Part shown: positions 22,101 to 37,100 of the stretch, piece after piece
Layout: each line of letters opens with the position of its first letter
How positions within the stretch are numbered: position 1 is the stretch's first letter
Origin: Iris pallida
Taxonomy: Eukaryota > Streptophyta > Magnoliopsida > Asparagales > Iridaceae
Length of the DNA stretch: 64,000 bases
Direction: 5' to 3'
Assembly (NCBI GenBank): GCA_029216955.1
Contig: JANAVB010044017.1
Location: 248,001 to 312,000 of the forward strand
Program-made: the position numbers and the translations under genes
Notes under the pieces: generated by a model
The model's input: only the letters and a program-made list of their open reading frames with translations
Database searches by the model: none
Told to the model about the DNA's origin: nothing

Positions 22101-25100
22101 ATTCAAACGTTCTTCCATCGTAATGGGATCGGCTATTAGCATTTGAAAGCTCCATAGAAGATTTGACAATTTTTTTTTGACCGGATGTCGACCTGACATT
22201 AATCCTTAATGCTGGTGCCAAATTCCTATCTCATGTAGCTATGAGCATGAGAGGCTCGTGCTGTAATACCTAGATGGTTAGTTGGCAGGTAAGTAAACCT
22301 ACCTCTTGGATATGCAATTTAAGCTCGTACAACCAAGGAGCAACCTCCAAGTCACCATAGATTATAAAAAGTCGTGACGAAGTGGTAAAAGATGATACAA
22401 TTTCATATAGGAAATTGCATTCATCTCTATGACACATTAAGGCCAAATACCAAAAATGAATGATATTCCCAATTAAGGATATTCATAGTTTGGCTTATTT
22501 TTCTCTTTTTATGGATCCTATCAATGTACTCTTGATCATTAGAAATACGAATCTCTTATATGGAGAGCATGCAGGTTATACCCTACAACTCATTCGCCCA
22601 CCAAATTAGGGTTAATCACCATCCCTTTTCTTCCTTCATCTCTCATATCGCAGAGCAGGGTCCATGTTCCTTGAAGGAGAAACGGTGTCTGCACCCACTT
22701 CTGGTGTTTCTTCTACTGTAGATGTTGTCATTATCGTCTTTTAACGAGTAAGGAAGAGGTGGAGGATGCAGAGGGGAAAGGAGAAAGAACAACGGAGATT
22801 GTTTATATGGAGTTGCAAGAAAATTAGTGTTTGATAAAGTTAAAATAAAGGATTCATATGGAATATAAATTTTGGAATATAAATTTTTGCATCCCAATTT
22901 ATTTCGTTACTTCCCAGTGGTAACTGCAGAATATTTTGATTTTCTTGTTGCTCCTAGCCATGTTTTTCCTTGCAAACTGCTTTTCAATTTTTACTTGATC
23001 AGTATAATTATGTCCCTGTAAAAGACGATTTTAACAAACATATTATTTTCATTTGTGGTTTGTTGAAGCAGATATGTATTTGTGTTGTAATCAGGAGTAC
23101 ATCTTGTATAAGCAAAAAGCATGACGGAACATTTTGTTTGCAACTATACTAGTTTTAGGAACATGCTATTTCCTATTTTATACACTATAGCATGCAATGG
23201 TCTTATTTAAATTGTGTCGTATCGAATGTTTATGTAGATTTGATATTTGTTAGGATGTGTGAAGCGACTGCATATGCGTTAGGTTTAGAATAAATAGGAA
23301 TTCCATATGCAAAAAGGTAGTAATAAATAAGAAATGACTATATGTGTTGTTTTCGGGAAATGGGTTTAGTCATGGTGGGAATATTGGACAAACCCTAATC
23401 CCTCTTAAGGGAGTTGGTGGTAGTAAAGGAGGCCATATGACTTAATAATATTTTTCTGAGACACAGCAGGAAATCCTCCACGTTCCCTTAATGGTAATTA
23501 CGATATAAATATCACCAGTTCAATTAAAGGAAAACACAAAATATAGACATAAACTGTTGTCTTTGCCGTGAGTTTCCTATTGTCTTCATTGTAACCTTCC
23601 TGCCACTCTGAAGGATCATGACCATGACCTCGCTGCGGCAAACCCTCTCCTGGTGATGACCCTTGCAGTTTTAAACTCATCGCTAACTCACTTAAGAATC
23701 TCCTTCTCCGTAACAGGTTGCCCCAAAGGAGGCCCTATTGCTGCAACTTTCCAGTTGACCCATAGAATTCTGAACTGGCTGCCCCAACCAAGGAGTAACG
23801 CAACATTCCTCGATCACGAACTCTTCGGTTGTGCTCTCCCTGCAGATTGAACCACACTGGGTTGCATGTTCGCCAATACCCTCGCTCTCTGCAGGCCACT
23901 GCGCCAGCGCTGGACCCACAACCTTTGATAATATTTTTATGTACATTCAAGAGCATGTTGTGTGTGATCCACTTGGTTTACTTTGGACATGTTATAGATC
24001 TTTCACGTTTTATGCTCTACTTATTTTTCCTATTTATAGTTACTATATCTGTTCTTTTGCTGTAGGAAAACTGTATTCGGTGGTGCCCGTCCACGAGAAC
24101 TTGTGAGCTTCCCTTCTCATTATGTTTTGCTTGTAGTGCTTTGAGAAATTTCTCACCAAAATATAGCTGATTATCAAATTTATTGCAGGTTCTGAAGGAG
24201 CGTGGAATAGACAGTCCTATTGCTACTACACTAGGGGTTACATTGACTGCTAATAGGTTCTCTCTCTCTCTCTCATGTGTGTGTGTGTGTGTACGTGCAC
24301 GTCTGTGTTTGTGGGGATGATAGCGAACTGAATTGGTGCCCGTGCCTTTCTTTTCTTTATTGAACCTCTGGCAAAGTAAACATGATATCCTGTATAATAT
24401 ACAGCTCTTGGACTATAAATATCTTGAGTCTTAGAATCTAGACGCACATCTGGTTATCTTAGAATCTACTATAAATATCTTCAGCTCTTGGACTATAACA
24501 CCTCTGTCAAAGTAAACATGATATACTGTAGAATATTCTTCAGTCTTAGAATCTAGACACACATCTGGTTTCACCCACTGTCTGACCCTTTACTTTTAAC
24601 CTTAAATGTAGTTCTGGTATCTGAGATCCTCATTAGGTTAGTAGTAGTATCAAAATCAGTACTGGTACAAACAGCCGAAGGGAATATAGAAGGCCTTGTC
24701 ACTATTCTTACCGAGTACATGAAAGAATGATGAAGAAAAACTGTATAATTCAGGATTATAAGTAATACAAGCAGACATTACCAAGTAGGGGTGCCTTCGA
24801 AGATGGATTATTGTCACGTCCCAGTCCCAAAATACGTAGGACCAGCATGTGACAATGCCAGCTGGTATGCAGACGTAGGCTACTCCAATATATGGAACAT
24901 ACGACACATACTTTTGTATTTGAGCTCAAGCTCATATAGTATAACAATGGGTCGCATATCTAAATTAATGATCTCATCCATAACATAAGAATAATAACCA
25001 AGCAGAAAACATCGAGAATATATATAAACTGTAGGAAATGATGATATAAAAGTGATAATAGTTGGGTGGAAACAAATCCACTATCCAATGACTATTATTA

Positions 25101-28100
25101 ACAGAAAACAAAAAATAGTCCAGTACATCATAAAATAAAAGGAAGTGCAAGAAAGTAAGTAATCCATCTAGAAGAGACCATGGAAAATCTGAAGGCAAGA
25201 CCTCATCGTCTAAAAGAGCAGAGTCAGGCCCGGATCCGTACACCTAAGGGTACTCATGTTCGTCCAAGTTTGGAAGAAACCATGTCCCCAGAGGGACGTA
25301 ACAAGATACAAACATGCCATAAATATTGAAATACAAATATATGCATAAGGATTTTCTAACCTCCTAAGTGCAAATTGAGAGGACAACGTTCAATGCATGG
25401 ACAAGTGTAGGCTGAAGTAGGTAATCCACGTAGTTCGAGGCTAGTAGTTCACATATACTGCCCAACAGTAATATGTAAATTTTCATAACAATCGACGATC
25501 GTCAGAGGGTATCTGTAAATAGGGGTCATCAACCCATAGTTCCCTCCGGATACTATGGTTACTAATTTGGGTAGCCCATACGCCTAGTGACTGTCCTCCC
25601 CCTCAATTCTCACATTGACTAAGTCATATCCACAACATGTCCAGTTTGTAACTGCTTGAGTCTCTAATACACTAATCACATCAGTTACGTTTCTAACCGT
25701 CACACGTCTCGTATGTATCGATGGCCAGTCGAGTACGACAGTCTGTGCCCCTAACATGAGCCTCACATCTGTCATATGTTTGTGTCATGGCCAATGAGAT
25801 ATGGAAATATTCCACTAATACAGGATAGTCATCTAGCAACTAAGTCAACATGCATAGAAGAATAAAAAAACAAGTGAATCGACGAACTCCGTCAATCGCA
25901 CCCAAGTCTAGCTTGGACGCTCAGTGTATATCATAAGTACCAAAGCAAAAAGGATAACAAACATGTAAAATGCCGCTATAAATATAAATAGACAGTAATC
26001 ATAGCAAGGTATACTTGTCTGATGTCCGAATAGAGTCTAGATGCCGTTCAGATAGTGAATGCGTCAAGTCAGGAGTAACATGAAAAGTGGAAACGGAATG
26101 GACAACTCCGGATGCTGAAACAAACATCACCAATGTGTCCAGAATCAACAAAATAGTCAGAAAAGACTACCCATAAGTCCAATTTTGACACATGGACACA
26201 AATGATATTTTGGGTCAAAGCGAGATCCGCTAGTAGGCCCTACTTTGTATTGAAAAACGTGCAAGAATCTAAGTTCACCAAATTCAGCAAATTATAAGTC
26301 TACAAGAGCAGAACGACGATAGGAGCCTAATGATATGTCCAGAATTGGATTTCGTTGAACCGATCTCAAAATCGCCTATTAAATAGGATCGTAGGCCCGC
26401 AAAAGGACGATCCAGTCAACGGTCTCAGAATTGGACGAAACTTGGGTTGCATGACAAGTCAAATATTGCGAGTCTAGTGTTGTAAGTTTCGTTGCGATAT
26501 GATGCGTGCACAGAAAGTAATTGCAATTTTTTGAAAAATCTCGATACAGTGATTTTCGACGGATACAGATCAAATTCGTCGTGCACACGCGATCAATTCA
26601 AATTCCATCAAAGTTCACACATCGATTAGAACATACGCGTCTTTCGGTGCAATCGGTTTGAGCTGAGTTGGTTCGGTTTGTCGGGACGGACCTCGATTCG
26701 AAGAAATTTTAAGCATTAAACTGCTTCATGGAGCCTATTTTAGCTTTGATTTTGATCTATTTATAAGTTGATTTAGGTTCTGGAATTGGGCATGGTTATA
26801 GACAAGATAATCAAGAATGCATGAGCGCAAGTGGCACTGTATTTCGCTGAATGAACAATAAGTTATGTTCGTTCAAAGTTGGTAAAAATCCACACAAATT
26901 ATGAATGAAAAGTTATATATTTTCGAAACTTTGAATAGAAATATCCAGAGATTTAATAGAAAATAAATCAAACTAATTACTGGGTATTAGAGCTGGTTAT
27001 GTAGGCTATACATATGTGAAATCAGAATTGAGTTTGATTGAGGGGTTGAGAAGTTATTCGACTCCCAAATGGGTGTCATGAACTCAGTTTATGACTGAAT
27101 GGATTTAATCCAATAGTCTATTCTTTATGGTTTTTCAACTAAATTATAGTAAAATATTATTGCTATGAATGATATCGAAACCAAGGGAGTTAACTAGGGT
27201 GTGCACCTGAGAAGTTGGATCGAGGTTTGACTGTTCAAGGAGAAAGAACGAAGTCCTTGAAAATGGCTCGGTGGGGATGGTTTCTGCAGCGCACTCGTCA
27301 ATTTGGATGTGGTTGATGGCTCCGTTCAACTGTCACGCCCCGATTCAGGGAATCGTTCGCCTCCGCTTTGATTCACGCCGAATCGTTCATCCTCGCTAAG
27401 GCGTGATGCCGTACAAGTCTAGAATTGTACTTGTACAAGGCATGCTCGTGTTCCTTTTATAAAGAGACATTTTGAATAGAGATTCGAAGCAAGTTCACAT
27501 GAAGTTGGACAACACAAATATGATCTGAAATAAGCTCTTTATTGATATCTTTGAAACAGAAAACATAAGGCTCTCAAACAGTCGAGATGAATGCCAAACT
27601 TGGCTACAACTTGCAGAAATATTGAAATAAGATACAACTTGTTTCATACATCATATCCCTTTATTAATAATGCGGCAATAACCACCTTCAGCAAAATGTC
27701 TTCTTCTTCAAGTGGAAACTTCAAGGAAGTATGAAGCTTCTAAAGCGTCACACAGCAAGCCTTCAGCGTCTAAGATGATCCACTAGGTTTCCGGCACCTG
27801 TGGAGACGAGGTTCAGTACATTGCCACACGCACCCACGTCGGGAACGACCTTGAGGGTGTCGAGCTGCTCAGAGAGGTCGAGGCACACTCCTCGGGGTGC
27901 TCGCAGACTTGGGACAGCGGCGGCCGGTACTTGAGTGTGGTGGTGGTTTGGAAAGGATGTGAGAGGTTGGAAGAGGAAGAGAATTTGGAGAGGAAGAGTA
28001 GTTAGAGAGGAGGAGAATTTGGAACGTTGGGGGAAGCTAGGCGAACATGGGGCGAGAGGAAGTCGCGGAGTACGTAGGGTATTCGGTTTGTGCGATTCTT

Positions 28101-31100
28101 CTGTGGGAAAGAGAAGAGTCGGGTGTCTGTTATATTACTGTAGTTGACTAGAAGAGGAAATTGTTATTGGGTTTGGGTGGGAATGAGTAAACGGGTTTGG
28201 TGTGGTTTTGAAGTGAGCGGATGTGTTTGTGGGGGAACATGGGCTTAGGAATAGGAGGGAAATGGTTTTTGTTAGTTGAGCCTTAGGAATTTAGTTAGGA
28301 AATTAGTTGGTGTTTTAGAAAATGGGTTATATGATAATAGTGCTAAATGGTAGTGGACTTAGAATATAGTAGTTGGGCTTAAGAGAACTACTATGCTTGA
28401 ATTTAATAAAAAACATTATTAGGAAGTAAAACAGAAGTTTTAAAGAAGTTCAATATAATGGACTTTAATACAATGCTATAAATATAAATATGTAATTGCA
28501 TACATACCTATATATAATTACATATAAAAAGTATAATTCTAGATTGTCATAAAATATGGGGGTTTTACATTCTACCAAACTAAATAGAAATTTCGTCCTC
28601 GAAATTAAACTAAAGCATGATATGAATGACAAGAAATTATATATAGAAAGACAATGCCAAGTACGTCAAGCCATACATTGATTCTCAAAGAGATGGGAAA
28701 AACGGATACGTACGTCGTCTTCGCGCTTCCAGGTGGACTCTTTTGGCGAGTGATGCTTCCACGACACACGAACCAAAGGAATTGTCTGATTCCTCAAGAC
28801 TTTCACACTCCGGTCTAGAATTCCCACAGGCTGCTCAGGATATGACAGGCTCGGTCCAATTATGATCTCAGAATGATCCAACACATGGCTGTTATCCGCT
28901 ACGTATCGTCTCAGCTGCGACACGTGGAACACATCATGGACTCCCTTAAGTGAAGGTGACAATGCCAATCTGTAGGCAACATCTCCAATACGTTCCAATA
29001 TATCAAACGGTCCAATATACCTTGGACTCAACTTCCCTCGTCTTCCAAAGAGAATGGTGTCTCGGGTTAGTGATATCCTCAAGAACACATGATCGTCTTC
29101 CTTAAACTCCAAAGGTCGACGATGAAGGTTAGCCTACTGCTTCTGCCTGACTTGTGCTACTCGAAGATGCTCCTGAATCAACTTCACCTTCTCAATTGTG
29201 CTGACTACCAGCTCTGGTCCCAATATCTGACGCTCTCCTACGTCATTCCAACAAACTGGGGACCTACATTTTCTACCATACAACGCCTCAAACGGGACCA
29301 TTTGAATACTTGCTTGATAGCTGTTGTTTTTTGGATTCCAACAAACTGGGGACCTACATTTCCTACGATCAAAACTGGATATGGATCTATTATTTTTTGG
29401 ATCCAATCTGATCCATTTAATAAATCCAGATACTACACTCCATTTTTCCCTATCTAGATGCGGATATCCTAATATCTATATAAATATTTTTATGCTTCCA
29501 ACACTAGGCAAGGCTCTATTCTTGACTAAACCTATTATATCAGAGTATATATATCAATACTCAAACATAAGTTAATTAATATGTAACTGAAAAAAAATCA
29601 CGACTTCTTTTGATAACCCAAACATTAGTTTCTCCAAAATCCTATTATATCCGATCCATTTTTGCATTTGCTTGATCCCTATCCTTTTCATTTTATATCC
29701 TCTGGATCCGAATTCGTTATTTGGCGAATATGGTTATTGACAGAGAACAAATAGGGATAGGGATATGGTGATACCTTATATCTGAATGGTATCCGCACCG
29801 AATGCATCCCTATTCCCATGTGCAATTGTTATTTGTATCAACTCCCTTTAAATATGTTTACATGTCCCCATTACTGGAACCACCCGTCCTTGGACTACCA
29901 TCACATGTTGACAACCTATAGATGCTCTTCCATAGTCTTTGTATCTTATATTCCTCCTTTGCTCAGTTGGAATTAATGTGGAATTTTCTTAAAACGATAC
30001 CAACTCAAGATACTTGTATTATTTTCTCCGCCTATGAGCATATTTAGGTTTTCTTAACCTGTAAAAGAATTTGATGCCTATCTTCTTGTTAGTATAACAT
30101 GTATTTTATCCAATTGTACGTTTACATCATATTCTCAGTATGGCTCGATAAGGCCATGGATTTTCTTTTGGCGAAGACATGATGAGTTCAAATAGAAACC
30201 TGGATCCAGAATTCGTATTAGAGCGGCCCTTCAAAACTCTGTTCCTCTGCTGGTCCAAAGTTATCTTTCTGAATGTTCGGATATTAGGTTGAACTTTAGT
30301 CTTGGCCCGATATTACTTTTGGGAAATGCCTGGCATGACAATGCTTTTTGCAAAGAGAGATTAAAAAATCTAGTCTTCCTGAACACAATGTATTTTATCT
30401 GGGCTAATTTGCACTTAATTACCATGAACTTTCTGTTTTTTACAATATGATATCATAAAGTATTTTCTCAAGCAACATGATACCATGAACTTTGCAAGTG
30501 CTTGCATGTTACCCCTCCCATTAACCTGTCATTAAACTTTAATGGATTAAAGTCTTTTCTACCCCTAGACAAATAAAAACTAAAAAAATTATTTTAAAAA
30601 CTACCCTAGCCCTCTCTTCCGAGTCCCCGCCTCCGCGCCGTACCCTCGTCGTCGTCACATCTGCCCTTTGTTGTCGTCACCTCATCCCTCTCGCTGCTTC
30701 ACCCGCCCACCTTCTCAAAGCAACAACCGCCGCTCCCGACTACCATTGCTATTGCGGCTACTCCTGTTGTGGTGCTTTGATGGTGGGCGAAAGCAGCAAC
30801 GAGAGGAGGAAGATGGTGGACGGAGCGACGGCTAGAAGAGAGAGATTATGTAGATGACGGTTGAGGCGAGAGGTCACAAGAGTGAGGGGGCTCCGGCTAG
30901 GAGGAGAGGATGATGATGAGGGGGTTAGGTTTTTTTTTTTCCATTTAAGGAGCTATTTGGGTTGAAGTGTGAAAAAAAAAACTTTTAGGGTTTATAAGTA
31001 TATTTTAGGGTTAGGGAGTTTTTTAAGAATTGTTTTATTTAGGATTAATACTAGTACCATTAAAACTTAATATTTTAAATTTTTAATTACATTTAAAATG

Positions 31101-34100
31101 CGTAATAGTTTTAATTAGGATTATCATCATAAGGGGCATTATGGTCATTTTAGCTTACCATTAGTCTCACTGCTAAAATTTATAGTTCATGGTATTAACC
31201 GAGAAAAATGGAAAAACAAAGTTTATGTTATCAAATTGCTTTAGATTTTTTTATTGTATCGGATTGTAAAAACTGATAATTTCATGGTATGTAAGTGTAA
31301 ATTAGCCTTTTATCTGCTCAGGTAAAGACAGAATCCTTTAATGTAGTTCCGTGCTATGTAATCAACACAAAATTGCTGACCAACATTGTAAGTATATCTA
31401 TGAGCAAATCATCTACAACAAACCTGAAGTGGGTTTTCTAGACCCAACCTCATATTACCCTCTGATACAAGATCATCAACCTGGGTTGAAGAATTCATAA
31501 GCAAACGGACTGTCTGGTCTATGTCCGATCTACCGGTCCCTTTTGTACATTCTTGCTACCTTATCCAAAATTTGTCATTGTCAGAACAATGTTTAATATT
31601 CGTCATTCAGATTGCTTTTTTGGCAGATCTTTGGATCTATATTTAGCTCACTTATCAATCGTGGATACAAACTTAAGCAAAATTTTATTAATATAAAGGG
31701 TGAATAATTATAAGAGAAATTTTGAGTCGCATCCCACTTGCTTTACCCAAATTCAAGGTACAACCCACTGCTTTACCATAATGTACGTATCCTCCCACTT
31801 TTGACGGAAACCGTCCATAACTGACGGTCAAACCCTTTGACCGATAATTTTTTGACGAAAATATTCTCGTCTTCTCACTTACAAACCCAAATCCGTCCCG
31901 TCGCTGCCGCGCCCCCGCCCCGCCGTTGCCGCCCCTCCGCCCTCCCCCCTCCCCCCGCTGCCGCGTCCATCACCACCACCACCACCGTTACCACCACCTT
32001 CACTATCACTACCACCATCATCACCAACACCTTCACTAACACCACCACCGCTCCCGTGCCCCCGCCCCCCCCCTCCGCCCCCGCCTCGCTCCGCCCCCTC
32101 CCCTGCTCTCGCTCAGCAGCAGCGGTGGCAGCCGTCGGCGGGCAGCAGGGGGGGGGGGGTGGACGGCAGCCGGCGGGGGCATGAGCGCAGTGGGGTGTAT
32201 CTTGGAACGGGGGATTGTGGGGAAGAAGAGGTTATTTTCGTCCCAAAAAAATGGGTCAAAGGAGTTGACCGTTAACGAAAGACGGAAACCGTTAAAGTGG
32301 GGGGTGTCTTGCATTATGGAAATTGTGTGGGATGCACGTTGAATTTGGGTAGGGGTGCGACTCAAAATTTCTCTAATTATAACTATGTCATATTGGTCAT
32401 CGCTTGTTTACTCTTTACCAAAAATCTAAGGATTTTCCCTCCAAAAAATTATTTCAATCATCATCTATTTTGTGCTTAATTCTATATTTATTTTGATCGA
32501 AGTACCTTTTGTTTTAGATACTCAATTGTCACTCCAACGGAGGTTTTGTTTTTGTTTTTTTTTTTGCACATTTACATGTTTGTATAATGTTTTTTCCTCA
32601 AATAGTGGACCTTTATTCTTGACTAATAAAATAATAGAGCTAAAATTTTATTTAACAAAACAATGCACTTGCCAAGTCATCATGAGCTAAGCAAAAAAGA
32701 AGCCCACGTGGTTTTCGTACCCAAGATAAAGCCCAAAAGTTAATTCTATCCGGTCCTGAGCAGAATTACTTCCTACACGCTAAAATTCTTGATCAAAGTT
32801 TTTTTTTTTGCACATATACATGTTTATGTAATGTTTTCTTTTTCAAAATAACGAACCTTTATTCTTGTCTAATAAAAGAATATATCTAAAATTTTATTTA
32901 ACAAAACAATTCACTTTAGTTGCAAGTCATCATGAACCAAGCAAAAAAGAAGCTCACATGGGTTCCATATCCAACATAAACCCATTTTCTCGGGTCCTTA
33001 TATGAATTACTTTTTACACGCCAAGTTCTTCAACCTTTTTTCCTGAGAAAAATTGATGAGGTCAAAATACTGACTTGAAATTTTTTAAGGCCCCAATATT
33101 GGACTTAAGAATTATTTTGGGTGTAGTTTTACTTCATTGCTTCATTATGTACTGTCACGTTCTGATTTCGCAGGATTGAAAGTCGTCACTAGGCGTGATG
33201 TCGTACAAGTCTAAATTGCACTTGTATAATGCAAGCACCAAAACATGATCGATAAAACAATCTCAAAGACAAGTCATTGTAACAAAAATAAACTGTAAAG
33301 TCGATATATCTAAGATATATAAAAAATGATTCTCTTTATTAATAATTGCAGCGGAATTACAACGGCTCGAAGCCAAAGAACAACTTAATTGCAATCACTA
33401 TCCATCTCTCTCAATACAATGAAATATGCCACAAGGCTTACAACCCGTGAACTATACAAACAATAATGTACCATACATTATGCCTTTTATAACAGAGAAC
33501 CACAACTTAAATTGCACAACTCCAGCTAGCCCCACACTCTCTGACGATTCAGAACCGTCCAAGCTACTTCCAACACTTGCAGAACTGGGAGGAGGTCAAT
33601 ATCAGTGTTCTAAAAATCGGTCTAGGCGTCCGCCCACCGCACCGAAAACTCCCTAGGCGGTGGGCTAGGCGGGCCCTAGGTGCCCCTAGGCGGCGTGTTT
33701 TCTGAATTTTTTGATTTTTTTGATTTTGTTTATTCTTAGTTGTATTTTGGATATTTGTTTGGGTTTTAAGATAATATTTGGATTTTAGAACATTGAAATT
33801 TCAAATTTCAAAATTTCAAAAATTTCAAAAAAAAATTCTAGGCGGACTAGGCGCTAGGCGGACCTCTGCCACATCGAGTCCTCCTAGCGATTTTTAGAAT
33901 ACTGGTCAATATATTGCAGTGTACTGGTAAGTGACCTCTAGCCAACTCAACCAAAACTAACACATTGATTAAGTGAGTGTAAGCAAACATTATATGGTAT
34001 TTTTAATTGTCTTAGGATCAGTTACATGACATAACATGCATGTCCATAAGCATAAATGTGTCACATAACAGAGTTGATCTTACCCAATACTTACCATCCT

Positions 34101-37100
34101 TCCTTGTCAATACAACAATATCAATCTATAATACATAGATGTGTCAAAATATATATCCCTACATGAGACATTCGTTAGCCTTGACAAATACATATATGTG
34201 TGCGTGAACTCGTCTTTACGACCAACTAGTTAAGCATGCAAGCAGATGATATTAGCATGCAGTCTAACTATATGTAGATTACTGACACAGTGACACCACA
34301 AGCCATATTAGACTATCTTCGGTTGGACGACTCCCTTTCAGCCCGGGTAGCTAGCCTCCATTGAAAGTTTCCGAATCACCTCGTATTGTGCTACACCCTT
34401 CAGTCTGACTATTGAAGGTCCTGTAATATCCCGTGCTAGTACGTTAGCCACGGCTATCCTCGTTCCTCCTAGGCCAAATCGGTTCCGGTGCTTCGACAAT
34501 CGTTTGAGGAATGCAAAATCTTGTACCATGCAATATGCGTGAACAGTTAAATTCTATAACATATGCATGGTACAAAATCTGAAACAAAACATTTACATCT
34601 CTACTCAATACTACAACACATCTCTTTCGTATTACCACATTTCTCGAGCCATTGTTCGACTTGGCGACCCAATGGTTTCAAATCTTTCCATATTTTCATC
34701 TCTGAAACAATAGTACGACAATCTTTCTGTTCATAGCAGTAGTGCAACATTTCCATATAATAATCTAACCACAGTACTATACTTCATATGTTAAGATAAA
34801 AACATATCTACATTACACAAGTCTATGGCAACAATTTAATAATTTCATGTTCTATAACAACAAGTTAACATAAATGAGATTACTCTCTTATCTATCTTGG
34901 TTATCTTTTTTTTATTAGCAAGCAACAAAGCTCACAACATAAAGAACTAAACATGCAACATCCATTTCATTAAGTGTGAAGGTAAAGAAGCGAAGGATCA
35001 AAACCACCAACCTATAGAAACACCTGTCTGCCTCGATCGAGCAGGTCTCTGAAACATTCTTCTGCATGAATCCAAGTCCAAACGGCCCTTCGAGCCAACA
35101 AATCATCTCAATGCGCCGCGCGGAACGGGATCTTACATGCACGTTATCTATCTTGGTTATCTTTTTTTTTTATTAGCATGCAACAAAGCTCACAACATAA
35201 AGGACATGCAACATCCATTTTATTAAGTGTGAAGGTAAAGAAGCGAAGGATCAAAACCACCCACCTATAGAAACACCTATCTGTCTCAACCGAGCATATC
35301 TCTGAAACATTCTTCTGCATGAATCCAAGTCCAACGGCCCTTCGAGCCAACAAGTCATCTTAATGCGCCGCGCGGAACGGGATCTTACATGCACGAACTC
35401 AACCTGAACCAAGTCCAAATACAACTTAACCCATTCCAATTAAGAGAGACAACTATAAATGTTTACTTGTTATTTTAATTATTTTATTAGGATTTGGTTA
35501 TTCATTTCATGTAGTTTTTAGTTCAGGATAACAGAATTTCTCCAATTAGTTTGTTATTTATAATTATGTTAGATTTTTTAACCCAAGAGACATCAAGAAG
35601 TATAAGCAAAAAAGAAATAAAGTTTATCTTCCAAAAAATCTTGTTTCTTCTCCATTAAAATTCTCTACAAAATTTCTGAGATCCCCTATCTCGAAAAAGG
35701 GAATATAGCAAGTCAAATATATCAAGTCCGCAACTCTTTATCATTTTTCTTGAAATTAAGAGGACCGACAAAATGAGCATCCGAACCATAGATGACTACC
35801 TCATTGCTCCTCAATGAAGAATCGTGAGCCAAAGTCGTTGCCATCTTCAAGATGTCAATTCGTGTTGATTCAATGGACAAAACCCTTAAGAAAATTGAGG
35901 TATCCCTTGCTACTCTCATCTTCAAAATCCAACAACACAAAAAGTCAAGACATTTCCTCCACCCTCGATTGCATCCCATTCTTATCCCATCCCACGCCAC
36001 CACCAATTCTAGCTATTCCTCTTGACCTATTCATCTTGTCAAACTTTCCAATGACAAACTCGATTCCTTGTTTAATTATTATCTATGCTAAAACCACTCT
36101 GTCGAATATCTGTCATACAGGCTGATATATTGTTTTCGAAGAGGGGGCCGATACGATATGACTGACAGGAATAAACAAATTGGTCAGGACCTGTATCAGT
36201 AGTATCCAAGCCAAACAACAAAAAATATTGGCCTAATTGGCCCTTGTATTGGCTAAATGGCCCGATGTATTGGCCTTAATTTGGTATTGATTCGATTGTT
36301 CAGGTTTCAACCCGGCTGCAGAAAAGCTTGATTCAAAATATGTATATGCTTTATTAGTGTTTAGTTTTGACTTAGAACATGCATGTGTGTATAGAGCCAT
36401 ATTCTAAATTACACTAAAGGCTAATTCTATATATTTATTATACTAATAATCTGAAAATTGTCATACATGTCATATATAAAGTGCATTAATATGATATCAT
36501 ATCTCCTGATATGTCTGATATATTGCTCATACAGATTTCCTGTGTGGCGACCTCCCAACCTTTATGGTCCGGTATCCAATATCAAGAACCTTGGCTACAA
36601 ATCCTACTTTATCAACGCCTCCCCTCAAACCGATAATTCCATCTCCCTTAGCCTACTTCCCACTTTCCTAGATATTTTCCTCAAACCTAACATCTTTCCA
36701 ACCTTGGTGTCGTCTAGTAAATCTTGAGCTTGAGGAAAGATGTTGGGCTTGAGCAAATATACCGGTAAAGTTGTGGTGTAGGCAGTTAATGTGAGAAGTA
36801 TGGGTTTTAGGGGATGTGTTGGTAAAGCAAAGGTTTTGGTAGATAAAGAGTTAATCAAGTCATTGAAGAGTTTGACGAGGTCAATATTGGTGTTAATGTT
36901 GGATAAGATGAAATTGGGGTTGGGATAGAGGAAATGTGTTGATTTTTATGCAATGTGGAATTTTGGAGCATAAGGGATATCAATTTTCAATTTTTTTTAA
37001 GAGTTAGGTTAATAGAGGTTGAATAACATCCTAGAGATCTCCCCATCTCGAAATGGGAAACCTATCAATGAAAAGCACCAACACTAATATGTTTTCCCGC

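Noticed and set aside
23640..23930. Possible captured gene or retro-element fragment in intron 2
   Set aside because: Open on both strands for a short distance, but no domain, splice sites or similarity recognised.
24812..27330. Complete solo LTR
   Set aside because: The left terminus is convincing, but no GACA terminus with an ATTAT duplication was found, so only a low-confidence LTR call is made.
30985..31016. AGGGTTTA-like words suggesting interstitial telomere repeats
   Set aside because: Only a few degenerate, irregularly spaced words inside a MULE arm.
31837..32184. Thr/Pro-rich reading frame in the second MULE
   Set aside because: Product of simple CCA/CCG repeats in the element core, without conserved features.
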